Shown piece after piece: positions 22,431 through 35,511 of a DNA stretch of 64,000 bases. The DNA is from Euptelea pleiosperma. Taxonomy: Eukaryota > Streptophyta > Magnoliopsida > Ranunculales > Eupteleaceae. The notes below the pieces were generated by a model, which had not been told where the DNA came from, ran no database searches, and was given only the letters and a program-made list of their open reading frames with translations. Location of the stretch: positions 31,096,096-31,160,095 of the forward strand of contig CM068543.1 in NCBI GenBank assembly GCA_035048495.1, read 5' to 3'. A program made the translations under genes and the position numbers. The number at the start of each line of letters is the position of its first letter. The stretch's first letter is position 1.

Positions 22431-25033
22431 AACCCTTTGTTGGATTCCATATGCAACAATTCTCTTAGATTTTTTACTTCTTGGCTCTAACAGGTTATCT
22501 AGAATTTCATCCCTTTCACTGCATAACTTAGTAGGTGTGTATAAGAGAACAATGTGTCCATATTTTCCGATAAATTTGTAGATTTGCTCATAGTTTGGAG
22601 CATGGGGCACATCCCAAAGGATATCTCAGTCACCAGATCGTCTTTTTTATTTCTCTTGTAACTATGTTTGTGTTGCTGGAGCATAAATCTTTCGAAAAGA
22701 AGATCACCTACCAACAGTTGAAGACAATGGCCAAGCAGTAATTGCTGTAAGTGTAAATGTGGCACAACCTTCAGTGAAGGCACCTATACCTACTCTACAC
22801 TTTAGACGAATTTTCTTGAGAAAGGGAGGGACGTGCAATCTATTTGGTGCTGGTTGTTTGGGCAATATAGAGAAATAGACAAACTGAGAGACTGAAGCAT
22901 TAGTGGGGATGATCTGGTTGGAGGAAGAAACTATGGTAGGATGACAAGGAATAGAAGTAGAGGAATAGAATAGGGGAGAGAAGAGGGAGGACGATTTATC
23001 TCAAGAGATCAGTTGCTCTGCTATCATAGAAGTGAGTTCAATACTTGCTTGGTGAAGATCCCTAGAGAACTATTTCTATTACTAGAGTTGTGAAGACACA
23101 AGATTAGAAAAATCTGTGCAAAACAGGTGCTACCATCAAATGCTTATCTTTATTTAAAGAGATGTTATTCTTAGTAGGATGAGAAGATTCCAGCTTATCA
23201 TGATCTGGTTGATCAACATGGTCTTGGATGAGAAGTTCATAACTTATCACGGTCTGGTTGGAGATCATAATGATCTTCTTGAGTGTGGAGATTTGCTGAG
23301 TTGGAGTGACTGTTACTCTTTGAGACAGATTCAGTCATCTAAGCGCACATATCCTTATCAGATAACCTGTTCTTGGGGTTTATACTTTTGGAGGTTCATA
23401 ACTTGTGTTTATGAACCCATGAGACTTGCCTTATTTTGTTACTGATTATCTATTTATTTCTTCCCATTTCTTCTCATATGTATTTGTAACTTTCTTGGGT
23501 CTTGGCTGTGTCTATTGGCTTTTGAGTTGTACAGAGTTTTATGGATCTGTGGTTTCAATTCTGCATAAATTTTGTCCCTGTTCGATCCTTGGATATAAGG
23601 TCTGCTGTATCTGTATGATATTTCCGAACAAATTAGTGGCTGTAATTTGCGGGTCCATTGATCTTTGCATCTTAATGCTAGTTGTAAGATCTTTTTCGCT
23701 TTTTCTTGGCGTATTCTGTTTGAGTTCAGTTAAATTTTTTCACATTGTTATTTGTTTTGCTTTTGGTTAACCGAAGAAAAGAATTAGAAATATTGACCAA
23801 AATGTATAAGCTAATCCTCCAACCAACTGAACCAGTGAGCTAATCAGAGTCACATAAGAATTCAAATCCATAGTTTGTTTTCTTCAGTGGAGGTTTCCTC
23901 GATTTATGAAAATCTAGATTATGGCAAAGCTTGGTTTAGATCTTGATTGAGTCAAGTTGAAAACAGCGAATTAAAGAGGTGGAAAACAAAAACCCCAAAA
24001 AAAGGAGAGATGGAAGTAAAATAGATGGAACTCTTCCTTCTATCTAGAACCAGACATGAGCATCTTTCAAGGGCTTGCGCACAATAATGGACGGCGTCTG
24101 AATCGGCAACACAACACTGTTCTGCAGATGTTGTTGCAATGATCCATAACTCCCTGTACGTAGACCCAATGACCCTCCAGTCATTGTCCCTCCAAACCCA
24201 CGGGCTTCCCTTTCGTCTCACTTCTTCCTTTGTCCCTCTCATTCACAATCCCTGTAATTCTTTCCACAACTAATAAACTCAGAAGAACAACTGCTAAACC
24301 AAGCCACCTCCAAAATCAAGATCAAATTCACCAAAACTGCCAACAAATCAAGGCACAAAAGCGAAACCACCGCTCAGTTTCGCTAAATCTCACAATTTAT
24401 GCTTCAAGGACCAATGCGAAATAGTCCTGTAAATCCAAATCAACCTTTTCTCACTCTGTATTATAAATTCACATCCAAATCATTTCCCTGGTCTGTCTTC
24501 AATCGAAATTCAACCTTAGAGATATAATCTATTGTGAATTTCACTAAAACCAGGAAAGTTTCTATTTTTTCTTCCAAACAACCAAATTGAACTTTCACTT
24601 TACAACAACAAAATCAGAAAAAACAGATAAAATATAAACACAACAAGAATGAAATCAATATCCCCTCTAAATGCAATACAAATCAAAACCTACCAATTTT
24701 CAACCCTCCCAAATGCCACTAATAGTAGGAAAGTTTCTGATTTCTGACAAGAATTGCAAAAACACGAAAACGAATTCAAATCTAATTAGGACACCCAATC
24801 AAAGACAAAGATCAAGCCTCAACTAACAGAGTTTCTAGCAGATTAGGCCTATCAAAGCCATCTACAAAAACACATATCCTGACCATGAAACAATCTGATC
24901 TAACCATGCAAATTGTCTGGCTTATGACTTCAGTGTATTTTGCAACATCAACTTCAATCCGAAGCATTGGAAGCATAATTCAAGAAGTAGGTGTTGAAAT
25001 GTAGTCATAATGGACAACTAAGAGCATATCCGG
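22431..25033. other. No gene proven; possible degraded retroelement remnant
   Basis: Minus-strand bases near 23036-23014 (ATGATAGCAGAGCAACTGATC-like) resemble a primer binding site for initiator tRNA-Met (normally TGGTATCAGAGC), hinting at an old LTR element, but no LTR pair or pol was seen. An open frame at 24242-23952 (minus) has no recognisable family. Confidence 0.25.
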
Positions 25034-27847
25034 TGAAAATAGGATTTTTCCGCGTCGTTGGTTACGGAAACCCTAAAATCAACGAGATTTGTAATTTGAT
25101 CCGAGTTTTAATCCTGCAAAATATGCGATATTGTATAGGGATTCGTGTCGGATGTCGATTCGCACTCGGGGTTAGTGTGCGTAATTCAAAGACATGAAAT
25201 GGCGGATTTTTATCAAGAAAACATGGAGAGGTGAGAATGGTGATGGATTTAAAACATGCTTAATGATTTTTAGAGAGAGAAATTACCACAAACAACCAAA
25301 AACACAAAAGTAAACTAACAAATGCAAAAATAACTCCAAACAAATTTTATTCATTAATCAAAATGAGAAATACAACTCATTCAAGGAACCATATATTGAC
25401 CCTAACTAGTAAGCGGTAACAAATCTAGAGAGAGAAGATGGCAAAACCCACTTTTTAGAGAGAGAATTGGGAGAACAACTAGAGAGAAATTAGAGGGAGA
25501 GAAATAGAGAAAGTCTTACCATGATTCGGCCCTTTAGGATGATGGGGACCATGAATGGAGCTCGGAACGTTCTCCGAGTTGCTGCCTATGTGGGGAGATA
25601 GAGGCTTGTGTACCCAATACAACCTGAAGTTGTAGTAGAGATCGCCAAGGATAGGGATTGTAGCGGAGTCAGACAAAGTGCAGCAAAGCTGTGGTTGCTT
25701 CTAGATCAGATCATGAGGTGCAGGCGATGATCAATGGAGGGCACGATGATGATAGGTAAGAAGAACGTCTTCCTCTCTCTTCTCTTCGTTTTCTTCTCCT
25801 CTCTTTCTTTCTTTTTTTTTTTTTTTTTATGAGATAACGGTGGCTGTTGCAAGAACAGCCACCGAATCTGCTCAAAGAAGGTGGGCTGCGGCTCTAATGG
25901 TGGGAATGTGATGGAGCACGAGCTTGCTGTTCTTCGTGGTTGGCAGCACTTCAGCAGACACGGAGATGATCGTGAGCGCAGTGATGGTGATCAGCCGAAG
26001 CAAGTGGAAGGAGGCTCGCCTGGAGGAGCTGTTTGTAATGGAGGCGACCCAAGAGATGGTGGCTGCTCTTGCCGGTCGTGATGACAAGTGGGTAAGGCGG
26101 TGGCGCAGCACCGTGAGTGAGGAAATCCAAAAGAGAGGGGCGTTCCCTTTTGTTTTTAGACAAGGGGGCGGCAAGGTTTGAAAACGTGGAGTGCAAGATC
26201 GTGGGAAGGAGATGATGATGGAAATAGGTCAGAACGTGGAGGAGATGGCTGCTGTGGCAGCAAGCGATGGAAGAAGAGGACGCTGGTTGTGTGGGGCGTT
26301 AATAGTAGGGGACGGCTGGTAATGGGAGAGGACGTGGATGGGTTGTAGCGTGAAAGAGAAAAAGATGAGAAAGATGGTGGATGGGGAAGAAGGCGGAGGC
26401 CAGTAGGTGAGGAGAATGAAGCGGAGGTGGCCGGAGTTGCTGCCTGCAACTCCGGCAGTGGAAGTGATGAAAACGATGAAGACACTGGAGAAGACACCGG
26501 CGAAGGTTGAACCAGCAACGTTGATGGCTTCAGTGGTAGTCCAGGGCTTGAAGATGGAAAGGGGCAACCTTGAGGCAACGATGTGCAGCAGGCGGAGGTG
26601 CTGCAAAAGGTTGCGGCCGGAGTTGCAGCCTGCAACTCCGGTGAAAACGTGAAGAGGAAGGCGAAGAAGATGAAGGAGACGAAGGTGAAAGAAGGAGAGA
26701 GAGAAGAGGAAAATGTAGGGAAGGGTTTTGGGGAAGGAGAGGAGAAGAAAAGAGGGGGATTAGGGTTCGAACGAACCCTTCTCCTTCCTCTTATAAAGCT
26801 CCCTATTTCCTTTAATGGAAATAGGGTATTTTTTTAAAAAAAAAATATTTTAAAATTTTTTTTTTTTTTTTTGTAAGTAAAATGCTACTTTTCTATGGGG
26901 AATCTTCCCATTTAGTGGACCCCCCATTTTTTAAAATTTAATTAAAATTATTTTGAAATTCACGGGGTCCACTAACTGGTCGGACAGCGGGTCGATGATG
27001 ATGGGCCTGGCTACTGGCCCACATGGATTTGTGATGTCCATTGTCTCACAAGATGATGTGACAGACGGTCTGATGGCGATCGGATGGATGGTGACTTGAT
27101 TGGGACTCAGATTGGTGGATCGACGGATCTAGAAAGATCCAACGGTCCGATTGATGATCCAACGGTCCGATGGAAGATCCAATGGTCAGAAAGCTAAGGG
27201 AGATGAGATAGAGCCGATGGGCAGGAGTTCTGGGGTTAGGTCAGTAGATTCGATGACCGAGAGATGAAGAGAGAGAGAGAATAAGGAGAGATGAGAGAGA
27301 AAGTTTCAGAAAATAGAGAGAAAAGCACTGGCGGAGGGTCTGGAACCCTGGTCTTTACTGTGACCATCATCACGCTTCTCCAGTAGAGTCAACTATCATT
27401 CTTTGCTGACTCATGTGGCTTTAAACGCTTTGGTCCGTCTCTGGTCATTGGCTCTCCTGCTCTCTTCGTTCTTTGGGCCGGAGTTTTGGTCCTCTTATTC
27501 AGCCCATATTTGGCCCATATCTTCTAGTCATAGCATGTGGGCTCTTTAAGCTTTGATAATGGGCTTTCATGATCGATTTGGGCCCACAGTTCTCGAGAAT
27601 CGTCCCATCGGGGTTTCCTGCGACAGAAGAAGCGCGTAATGAGACTTTATCAGAACGGCTTAATATCTAGACTTTCGAAAATGTGTTTAATGCATGCAAA
27701 TATACCATTTCGTCAAGAAAAGTGTGTTCTACGCAACAAAAGAGACTCTTACGTAGAAAAATAGATAAATATAGTATTTTAACGTGGGAGAATGCAATAA
27801 CGCTAAAAGGATAATTGCTTAAAATAAGCACTTTTGAGCGAATATCA
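25034..27847 (-). repeat. 3' LTR (left copy, complete)
   Basis: On the plus strand it starts TGAAAATAGG at 25034 and is proposed to end GAATATCA at 27847, which gives TG...CA termini on either strand. The following bases CAACCCCCAACC read GGTTGGGGGTTG on the minus strand, a plausible polypurine tract next to the LTR. The repeat is confirmed by alignment with the right copy up to 27786; the last 61 bases are inferred from the termini. The LTR has a strongly purine-rich plus strand at 26.2-26.75 kb, which opens frames on both strands that I do not regard as genes. Confidence 0.88.
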
Positions 27848-27859
27848 CAACCCCCAACC
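27848..27859 (-). other. Proposed polypurine tract
   Basis: GGTTGGGGGTTG on the minus strand lies immediately upstream of the proposed 3' LTR start TGATATTC. Plus-strand priming for retrotransposon cDNA starts from such tracts. Similar CACCCCCAACC strings occur at about 29442 and 29726 and might act as extra priming sites. Confidence 0.5.
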
Positions 27860-29766
27860 AGCATGTTGCCAATCCTTGGCAATTAGTGCGAAATAAATGA
27901 GCTTAAAAGGGCTCTGCACATGCTGCACACTTTTTCATATTAGCTCCGGGAAAACACCGTTCGTCAAATTATTGAATGGATGCAAAAACAGTTACATGCT
28001 AGCGAAGAGTTTGAAAGTTTTGGCAAGACTACAGACTGATAATCATAACCCAGAATAGTCAGACTCTGCGTGTGTGTGTGCTCAACATTCTCATCATCCG
28101 ACAGTAAAGATTTCCAGATCACCTCTAAGTTTTTCTGCCTCGACCTCAAATCTCACATGTTTAGCACTCAGAATAGAATCACACAAGAAGGGTTTTCTTC
28201 TTTTCTCTCAATTTATATGTGAGGAGATGTATTTAATATAAAGAGGCAAAAGATCTCACATATGTTTTATTTGAAGGAATGACATCTTTAACAGAAGAAG
28301 ATCTCATGATTGGAATACCACTTCACTCGGGAACGTCAGATCAAACTCTATAGCTTCTCTTTCTCCAATCTCCACATTTTATGATCGTACTATCCTAGAA
28401 TCAAGTAGGACTTTCCTGAGTTGTAATGAGGCTTAGGTCAGGTGTAGAGAGATAAAGGAATGCAGGATTTCAAAGATCTTGAGAGGATATTGCCCTTTTC
28501 TAGAATTTTTCCTGCGGCGTACCACCATTATCTGGTTCTTTTTCCTTTTTTCGTATTTTTCTCTTTTTCTTGATATTTCTGAGACTGCTCAATTTCTTTT
28601 CAGCTCTTCTTCATACTTTCTTTCTATATTTTGTTTTTGGCTTGAACCACTTTCTTTTCCTTTTGATTCTTCTTCTTTACTTTTCTTTTTCACGGTACAT
28701 CCATATCAGTTATTCTTTTGTCCATCTCAAAATAAGGGTAGCCAGTCATGCTTCGTAGCTATACTGGATTTTAGGTTGATGGGTTTACAAAGAAAAGGCT
28801 TTTATAGAATGGCTCAAGGGGTTTCTAGTGAAGTATAATTCAGGTGAGTAAAAAGGCTGAATGGTTCTGAAAAATGGCCTAAATCATTTTCTAGGGTTTG
28901 CACTATCATGTATACTGTCTTGACTGGATATAAAGAAGGTTCTGTCGTAGTAATCCAATGTTGATGTCGTTCCAAGTTTTATGATCGAAGCAAAAGATAA
29001 TGAGATCTCTCAACGAATATTGCTGGCATGAAAAATAGTGAGTCATCTTGTGACTCAGAATTGTTGTATAACCCTCTGAATTGATTAAAGGTTCGAAAGC
29101 TCACTGGGTTAGGTCTCCACAATTATTCTCACAGGATCTCTAGAGTTTCAAAACTTAGGATGACTCTGATGTTGATAATGTACAATTGTGCCAAATCTGA
29201 GTTTTTCTGAGTTTTCAAACCTGCTGTAGTCACGCCTGACTTGACTCGACGCTAACTTTAAACAAAAATTGACATCCTCAATACTGACTTAACGAAGGTT
29301 TTTAGCTAATCAAAGTTAGGGTATTTGACACATTTTTGAAATTCTAGAAAACTTTTGGAGAACATCGGAAATCACCCCAAAAATAAGAATTTTTTTTTTT
29401 TTTTTTTTTTTAAATGAAGACATGAGTTTTGGTAAATACCCACCCCCAACCAAAATATAGCACCGTCCTCGGTGCTCATGACCGGGACATAAAATGATAA
29501 CAAATCAGAGATTATGATGCAAAGATTCAGGAAGGATGTTACCAAGTCGGCAGAAACTCGACAGTGTGTGGTATCTGATGATCGAAAGAATGAATGTACC
29601 TGTATTTCCAGAGATATCACAGTAATAACAAATGCATGAGACTCATGTACTCTAGGAATACCGGAATTGCCTTTCCGAAAGCGCTAAGTTTTACGTCTTC
29701 AGCCAGACATGACGGGGGTGACAGGCACCCCCAACCAAGTTGGAGCTCAGGAGACTGAGTGGATCA
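27860..29766 (-). other. Retrotransposon region between pol and 3' LTR, no env
   Basis: About 1.9 kb without a supported coding region on the minus strand. Athila elements often carry an envelope-like frame here; none was seen. A Phe-rich frame on the plus strand at 28479-28838 comes from pyrimidine-rich sequence and is not convincing. Confidence 0.6.
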
Positions 29767-32700
29767 TCAGTCGACATAGGCAGGATCGATGAGATCAATT
29801 TCAAAAGTCTGAATGAACGACACATCAAGTTCATGAAATTGCTTAAGACGCTGGCCATTTACCTGGAATGAGGAGTGATCCTTGGGGTCCTCAATAGTGA
29901 TTGCCCCAAAGGGTGTGACTGCGGTAACCGTATAAAGACCGGTCCACCTAGATTTCAGTTTCCCAGGGAAGAGATGGAGACGAGAATTATAAAGAAGGAC
30001 CTTCTGTCCTGGATGGAACTCTTTCCTGAGGATGCTCTTGTCATGTATCCACTTCATTTTTGCTTTGTAATTTTTGGACAAGTTGTAGGCATCATTTCTG
30101 AGTTCTTCTAACTCATTCATTTGAAGTTTCCGCTCCTCCCCTGCGGAGTCTAGGTCGAAGTTGAGCTTCTTAATGGCCCACAGGGCACGATGTTCGATCT
30201 CTACCGGAAGATGACAGGGTTTCCCAAAGACGAGACGATAGGGAGACATATTGAGTGGGGTCTTGTAGGCGGTTCTGTATGCCCATAAAGCATCTGTGAG
30301 ACGAGTAGACCAGTCTTTACGTGTGGTATTGACTGTCTTCTCCAAGATCTGCTTGATCTGACGATTAGAAACCTCCACTTGACCACTAGTCTGCGGATGA
30401 TAAGCTAGGGCAACCTTGTGGGTTACCCCATACTTTTTCATTAATTGCTCGAATATCTTGTTGCAGAAATGGGTGCCCCCATCACTAATGATGGCCTTAG
30501 GGGCACCGAATCGGGCGAAGATGAACTCCTTTAGGAATTTGACGACCACTTTGTGGTCATTGGTCTTGGTGGGAATAGCTTCTATCCATTTGGATACATA
30601 GTCTACCGCAAGGAGAATGTACTCAAAACCATAGGAAACGGGAAAGGGGCCCATGAAGTCGATGCCCCAGATGTCAAATATCTCATCGACCTGGATGGGA
30701 GTTAGGGGCATCATGTTCCTCTGGGAGATGCGGCCTAGATGCTGGCAATTAGGACAGGTTTTGCTGTAAATGTGGGCATCTTTAAATAATGTGGGCCAGT
30801 AGAATCCGCATTGCATCACTTTTTCTGCAGTCTTCTTAGTGCTGAAATGACCACCACAAGGTTGGTCATGACATGAGGACAAGATATTGAGTTGGTCCGA
30901 CTCAGGGACACAGAGACGAATGATCTGGTCAGGACAGTATTTATACAAATAAGGGTCATCCCAAGAGTAGTACTTAACTCTTGCTAGGAATTGGCTTTTG
31001 TCCTGTTTTGACCAGTGTGAAGGCATTTCTTCGGTGACAAGGTAGTTGACAATGTCAGCATACCATGGATGAACGGAGATAGCGAACAGTTGTTCGTCTG
31101 GAAAGGTTTCAGGGATGGGCTGGGTGTCGAAGGATGACTCTAAAGTCAGTCTAGACAAGTGATCAGCCACTACATTCTCAGTTCCTTTCTTATCCTTAAT
31201 CTCGAGGTCGAATTCCTGCAGTAAGAGAATCCATCGAATTAATCGAGGCTTGGTTTCCTTTTTCGACATGAGATAACGAAGGGCTGCATGATCAGTATAC
31301 ACTACCACCTTAGTGGCTAAGAGGTACTGACGGAATTTATCAAGGGCGAAGACTACCGCCAGGAGTTCTTTCTCAGTGGTGGAGTAATTCATTTGGGCAG
31401 AGTTAAGAGTTTTGCTCGCGTAGTAGATCACGTGTGACCTTTTGTCAACTCTCTGCCCTAGAACAACGCCTAACGCGTAGTCAGAAGCATCGCACATTAC
31501 CTCGAAAGGTAGAGTCCAATCCGGGGGACGGATAATGGGCGCAGTAGTGAGCTCAGATTTGAGACGCTCAAATGCCTTGACACAGTCAGCATTAAAGTCG
31601 AAAGGATTATCTTTAGCTAGAAGATGGGACAGAGGTCGAGCGATTTGAGAGAAGTCCTTGATGAATCGCCTATAGAATCCTCCGTGTCCCAAAAAGGACC
31701 GGATGTCACGCACAGACTTAGGAGTAGGCAAGGTCGAGATGATATCGATTTTAGCTTTGTCGACCTCAATGCCCTGATGGAAAATGACATGTCCCAGAAC
31801 AATGCCCTTCGTCACCATGAAGTGGCATTTCTCCCAATTGAGGACAAGTTGCTTGTCCTGACAGCGTTGAAGTACAAGCCCTAGATGGTTCAGACAGTTA
31901 TCAAAGGATGACCCAAAGACTGAGAAGTCGTCCATAAAGACTTCGAGGAATTTTTCCACCATGTCAGAGAATATGCTCATCATACACCTTTGAAAGGTCG
32001 CGGGTGCATTGCAGAGGCCAAAGGGCATGCACTTGTAGGCAAAAGTGCCAAAGGGACAGGTGAAAGTTGTTTTCTCGTGATCCTCAGGGGCGATGGGTAT
32101 TTGATTATACCCTGAGTAACCATCAAGGAAACAGTAATAGGAGTGACCTGCTAGTCTCTCCAACATCTGATCTATGAAGGGTAAAGGAAAATGGTCCTTC
32201 CTAGTGTTGGTGTTGAGTCGTCGGTAATCGATGCAGACTCTCCACCCTTTCTTCAGACGCTGGGTTACCATTTCCTTGTTCTCATTTTCCACAACTGTGA
32301 ATCCTGCCTTTTTAGGGACGACATGAATAGGACTCACCCATTTGCTATCGGAGATGGGATAAATGATACCCGCATCTAACAGTTTAAGGACCTCATCCCG
32401 GACTACATCCTTCAAGACGGGGTTCAACCTCCACTGGTGTTCTCGTGAGGTTTTGGATTCATCCTCGAGATAGATGTGATGTTGGCACACCGAGGGGTCT
32501 ATGCCTCGAATATCATCTATAGTCCAACCTATCGCAGATTTGTGCTCGTTGAGCAGCTCGAGAAGTTTCTTACGTTCACTCTCAGACAAAGCGAAAGCAA
32601 TAATGACAGGGTAGGTTTCCTTAGGACCAAGATAGGCATAGGAAAGATCTGTGGGAAGAGGCTTAAGCTCCAATATTGGAGCAGATGAAGTAGAAATAGG

Positions 32701-33858
32701 TGTCACAGAAGACACGGATTGAAGAGGTTTGACTTCAGTAGGTAAATGAATGATGGGTTCTCTGGCCATGGTTATCAGAGGCTCGAACTCGATGAGAGGA
32801 GCGGGGATCTCTATCAGTGGAGTAGTCTCCAAAAGATCATTGAGATCAGAAATAGCTGACTCTGTTGCAAAGTCAGCCCCAAAGTGTGCTAGACACTGTT
32901 TAAGAATATCTTCGGTGGAGTCCGGAATCAGACTCTCAACGGCACACATTTCATCGGTCACTTCGCGATCGGCATCTTGTTGCATTAAACGAAAGATGTT
33001 GACCTCAACTTTGAGGTTACCGAAAGCAATGGACATGTTTCCGTCCCGGCACCCGATGTGTGCGTTCGCGGTGGCAAGGAATGGACGGCCTAAGATGACC
33101 GGAATGCGGTTATCCTGACACGGCTCGGTGTCTAGAATGATAAAGTCCACAGGATAATAAAAGTCAGCGACTTTTACTAGGACATCTTCAATGATTCCTC
33201 TTGGAATCTTGATGGACTGATCAGCCAATTTCAGGGTGACATTGGTAGGCTTCATATCTTTCAGTCCTAACTGCTGATATACCGAGAATGGTATGAGATT
33301 AACGCTAGCCCCTAAATCTAGCAAGGCAGTGCAGCTAAAGTTGTCTCCAATTTCACATTGGACAATTGGGCTACCTGGATCATTGTGTTTGATCACACTA
33401 TTGCGTTGAATGAACGCGGTAGCTTTTTCGGCCAAGAAGGCAGCTTTGGGTACATGCGTACGCCGCTTAACTGTGCACAAGTCCTTGAGGAATTTGGCAT
33501 AGGAAGGGATTTGCTTGATAGCAGAAAAGAATGGGATATTGATCTGGACGTCTTTAAAGACATCTAAGATCTCAGAGAATTGCTGATCCCGCTTATCTTG
33601 GACAAGTCTGTCCGGGAAGGGAGGCTTTACTCGACAAATGGATTTGTCTTTAGTCTTAGATTTCTGCACAGGGATATCTGATGTTGGTGCAGAGGTAGAA
33701 GAAGCAGAGGTAGGATTTGGACTAGTTTCTACGGTGCGAGTGATGGGTGCTGGAGATGGCACCGGTGGTGGTTGGACTCCCATGTCCACAGTTTTTCCAG
33801 ATCGTAGGGTGGTTACAGCTTGCACCTCCCCTTGACAATTCTCATTCTGGCTTTGAGA
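29767..33858 (-). CDS. Athila-like pol polyprotein (PR-RT-RH-INT), about 1,360 codons
   Basis: A continuous frame, open from 33858 (after TAA at 33859-33861) to the stop at 29767. Counting from GTG at 33825, which is not a real start: TTLRSGK linker at 5-11; aspartic protease LDLGAS with Asp170; reverse transcriptase about 465-640 with FMDD at 630-633; RNase H about 774-890 ([23 protein letters not shown]); integrase zinc finger His986, His993, Cys1024, Cys1027; integrase core Asp1056, Asp1115, Glu1151. All key residues are present. The enzymes copy element RNA into DNA and insert it. It would normally be made as one polyprotein with gag, in the same frame upstream. Confidence 0.95.
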   Translation of the reverse strand, partial: SQSQNENCQGEVQAVTTLRSGKTVDMGVQPPPVPSPAPITRTVETSPNPTSASSTSAPTSDIPVQKSKTKDKSICRVKPPFPDRLVQDKRDQQFSEILDVFKDVQINIPFFSAIKQIPSYAKFLKDLCTVKRRTHVPKAAFLAEKATAFIQRNSVIKHNDPGSPIVQCEIGDNFSCTALLDLGASVNLIPFSVYQQLGLKDMKPTNVTLKLADQSIKIPRGIIEDVLVKVADFYYPVDFIILDTEPCQDNRIPVILGRPFLATANAHIGCRDGNMSIAFGNLKVEVNIFRLMQQDADREVTDEMCAVESLIPDSTEDILKQCLAHFGADFATESAISDLNDLLETTPLIEIPAPLIEFEPLITMAREPIIHLPTEVKPLQSVSSVTPISTSSAPILELKPLPTDLSYAYLGPKETYPVIIAFALSESERKKLLELLNEHKSAIGWTIDDIRGIDPSVCQHHIYLEDESKTSREHQWRLNPVLKDVVRDEVLKLLDAGIIYPISDSKWVSPIHVVPKKAGFTVVENENKEMVTQRLKKGWRVCIDYRRLNTNTRKDHFPLPFIDQMLERLAGHSYYCFLDGYSGYNQIPIAPEDHEKTTFTCPFGTFAYKCMPFGLCNAPATFQRCMMSIFSDMVEKFLEVFMDDFSVFGSSFDNCLNHLGLVLQRCQDKQLVLNWEKCHFMVTKGIVLGHVIFHQGIEVDKAKIDIISTLPTPKSVRDIRSFLGHGGFYRRFIKDFSQIARPLSHLLAKDNPFDFNADCVKAFERLKSELTTAPIIRPPDWTLPFEVMCDASDYALGVVLGQRVDKRSHVIYYASKTLNSAQMNYSTTEKELLAVVFALDKFRQYLLATKVVVYTDHAALRYLMSKKETKPRLIRWILLLQEFDLEIKDKKGTENVVADHLSRLTLESSFDTQPIPETFPDEQLFAISVHPWYADIVNYLVTEEMPSHWSKQDKSQFLARVKYYSWDDPYLYKYCPDQIIRLCVPESDQLNILSSCHDQPCGGHFSTKKTAEKVMQCGFYWPTLFKDAHIYSKTCPNCQHLGRISQRNMMPLTPIQVDEIFDIWGIDFMGPFPVSYGFEYILLAVDYVSKWIEAIPTKTNDHKVVVKFLKEFIFARFGAPKAIISDGGTHFCNKIFEQLMKKYGVTHKVALAYHPQTSGQVEVSNRQIKQILEKTVNTTRKDWSTRLTDALWAYRTAYKTPLNMSPYRLVFGKPCHLPVEIEHRALWAIKKLNFDLDSAGEERKLQMNELEELRNDAYNLSKNYKAKMKWIHDKSILRKEFHPGQKVLLYNSRLHLFPGKLKSRWTGLYTVTAVTPFGAITIEDPKDHSSFQVNGQRLKQFHELDVSFIQTFEIDLIDPAYVD

Positions 33859-34479
33859 TTAGGATCCGATCTCATATACTGCCCCTTTGGCATTTCCTTT
33901 AGGGTTGGCAATGGGTTGGCTAGGAAAGATCCCCTTAGCTTTCTCAGCTTCCAAGTTACCTAGACGTTGCTCTAGACAAAGCATGGATTGCTGTTGCTAT
34001 TGTTCTAGGCGTTGCATAGATTGAGTAATGAGTTGAGCTAGAAGGTCCTCAATACCAGGTTTGGGGACCGACTGTTGGGGGGCAGCTAATGGGAGCTGAG
34101 GCACCAATTCGCGACTCGAGCTCATCGGGGCATTATAGTTATAGGCGGAATGAAAGTTCTGGGGAACTCTTTGCTGATTCTGAAATGTGCTCTGTTGTCC
34201 AGAGTATTGACCTTGTTGGAACTGCTGGTTCTGAGTATATGGGTACTGATTCTGCTGATATTGTCCCTGATTGAATTGCCTATTGGGTTGATTGAACCCA
34301 GGAGGATACATGCCCTGAGGTTGACGTGGAGGTTGAGCTTGTGGTTGAGTAGACTGAGGCCTCCAAGAGAAGTTAGGGTGGTTTCTCGTGTCCGGATGAT
34401 AAGATTGACTATACGAGTTCTGAGTGGGTGGTTTGTATGTGCTGAAAGCACAAACTTCTTCCTGAAGAGGATTAGACCA
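33859..34479 (-). pseudogene. Gag-pol linker with in-frame stops
   Basis: The frame of gag and pol continues through this stretch without a shift. It includes HPNFSW and a Gln-rich segment (NQPNRQFNQGQYQQNQYPYT), typical of the gag C-terminal region in Athila. It is interrupted by TAG at 33997-33999 and TAA at 33859-33861; the TGA at 34480-34482 closes the gag part. With only these stops and no frameshifts, the coding defect is slight. Confidence 0.85.
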
Positions 34480-35496
34480 TCATTCATTCAAAGGACAATG
34501 CTCAGTAGTATGGAAGGGTTGCAGACAGAGGGTGCAGGATTCCATAGGGCTCTCGTGTCCCACATGCATGACTAGGGTAGATTGTTGAGTAGGCTTTTGT
34601 ATAGACACAGTCAGTGCCGAGACTGACTTGCTCAACTCTTGAATGATAGATCGAAGCTCAGTATCAGCTGTAGCATCATGTCCCTTGGTTGTCCTTTGGA
34701 CTGAAGTGGTTCGATTGAACTCTGAGTCAGTCGTCCAATGTTGAGAGTTTTCTCCTAACTCTCCCAAGAATTTATATGCATCGGTCGGAGTTTGGTGCAG
34801 GAATTTTCCTTGGCACATTGACTCTACCATGGTCCAGGACTCATCAGTAAGTCCCTTATAGAAGATGTGGACAAGATTGCCCTTGTCGATGCTATGGTGG
34901 GGACACTTAGTCAGGTAGTCTTGGAATCTATCCCATGCTTCAAAAAATTTCTCATCGGACTTCTGTCTAAAGTCCTGAATGAGTTGCTTCATTTGGTTGG
35001 TCCGAGTCATGGGGTAGAATTTAGACATGAATTTGCCCACCAATTCTTTCCAACTGCTGATTGAATCAGCGGGTAAGGAGTAGAGCCAATCTGAGGCTCG
35101 GTCTTTGAGCGAGAATGGGAAAACTCGCAGACGCACATTGTCATCATCGAGGTTCTGATTCTTGAAAAGTAGGATGACATCTTGGAATTCCCGAATATGG
35201 GAATATGGGTCTTCTCTTGGGAGACCACGAAAGGTTGGCAGCATTTGGATCGTCTGTGGCCTGATCTCGAACTGTACCGCCGTAGTAGGTGGGAGAACAA
35301 TGCAAGTGGGCGGATTGGCAGAGATAGGAGCGAACGTCTCGATAATAGGTCGTTCGACTGCCATGACTACAAAGGTAGTAGTACTGGTAGAGGCGGGTGG
35401 GGAAAGAGATGGGGAAGAATTCAGTGGAGGATCCACTGTAGGGACGTGATTCTCAGATCGAACCAAGCGCTTGTTCGGACGATTCCAAACGGGCAT
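34480..35496 (-). CDS. Athila-like gag (capsid and zinc knuckle)
   Basis: The first ATG in the frame is at 35496; bases further upstream to the TAG at 35515 contain no ATG. The capsid region carries FRGLPREDPYSHIREF, VFPFSLKDRASDWLYSLP and FMSKFYPMTRTNQMKQLIQ, the retrotransposon gag fold. Near the end is a zinc knuckle CTLCLQPFHTTEHC (CX2CX4HX4C), which binds RNA. The frame closes with TGA at 34480-34482, straight after CPLNE. Related elements read on into pol, so this stop probably truncates the polyprotein. Confidence 0.9.
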   Translation of the reverse strand: MPVWNRPNKRLVRSENHVPTVDPPLNSSPSLSPPASTSTTTFVVMAVERPIIETFAPISANPPTCIVLPPTTAVQFEIRPQTIQMLPTFRGLPREDPYSHIREFQDVILLFKNQNLDDDNVRLRVFPFSLKDRASDWLYSLPADSISSWKELVGKFMSKFYPMTRTNQMKQLIQDFRQKSDEKFFEAWDRFQDYLTKCPHHSIDKGNLVHIFYKGLTDESWTMVESMCQGKFLHQTPTDAYKFLGELGENSQHWTTDSEFNRTTSVQRTTKGHDATADTELRSIIQELSKSVSALTVSIQKPTQQSTLVMHVGHESPMESCTLCLQPFHTTEHCPLNE

Positions 35497-35511
35497 ACGC
35501 GAATGAGGCAA

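Noticed and set aside
22499..22783. Minus-strand 94-codon frame (and overlapping 22368-22610)
   Set aside because: No recognisable domain, and the overlapping frames compete; probably chance frames beside the LINE remnant.
23014..23040. Primer-binding-site-like sequence for initiator tRNA-Met on the minus strand
   Set aside because: Only a partial match and no LTR pair, polypurine tract or pol around it; too weak to call an element.
23952..24242. 96-codon minus-strand frame as first exon of an unknown gene
   Set aside because: Composition is reasonable (MRGTKEEVRRKGSPWVWRDN) but no homologue is recalled and no downstream exon could be joined; left unannotated as a gene.
25872..26837. Several open frames of 60-160 codons on both strands within the LTR, repeated at 38051-39055
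   Set aside because: They lie in strongly purine-biased LTR sequence, overlap in all frames, look like low-complexity Ser/Pro or Lys/Glu strings and match no family. Their conservation simply reflects LTR identity.
28479..28838. 119-codon Phe-rich frame that might be an envelope-like membrane protein
   Set aside because: It is on the opposite strand to gag-pol and comes from T/C-rich sequence; no signal peptide plus coiled coil layout of an Athila envelope-like protein is visible.
33859..34482. Stop-codon readthrough or recoding as an active mechanism for gag-pol expression
   Set aside because: Three different stops would all need to be read through; ordinary mutation is simpler without data from other copies.
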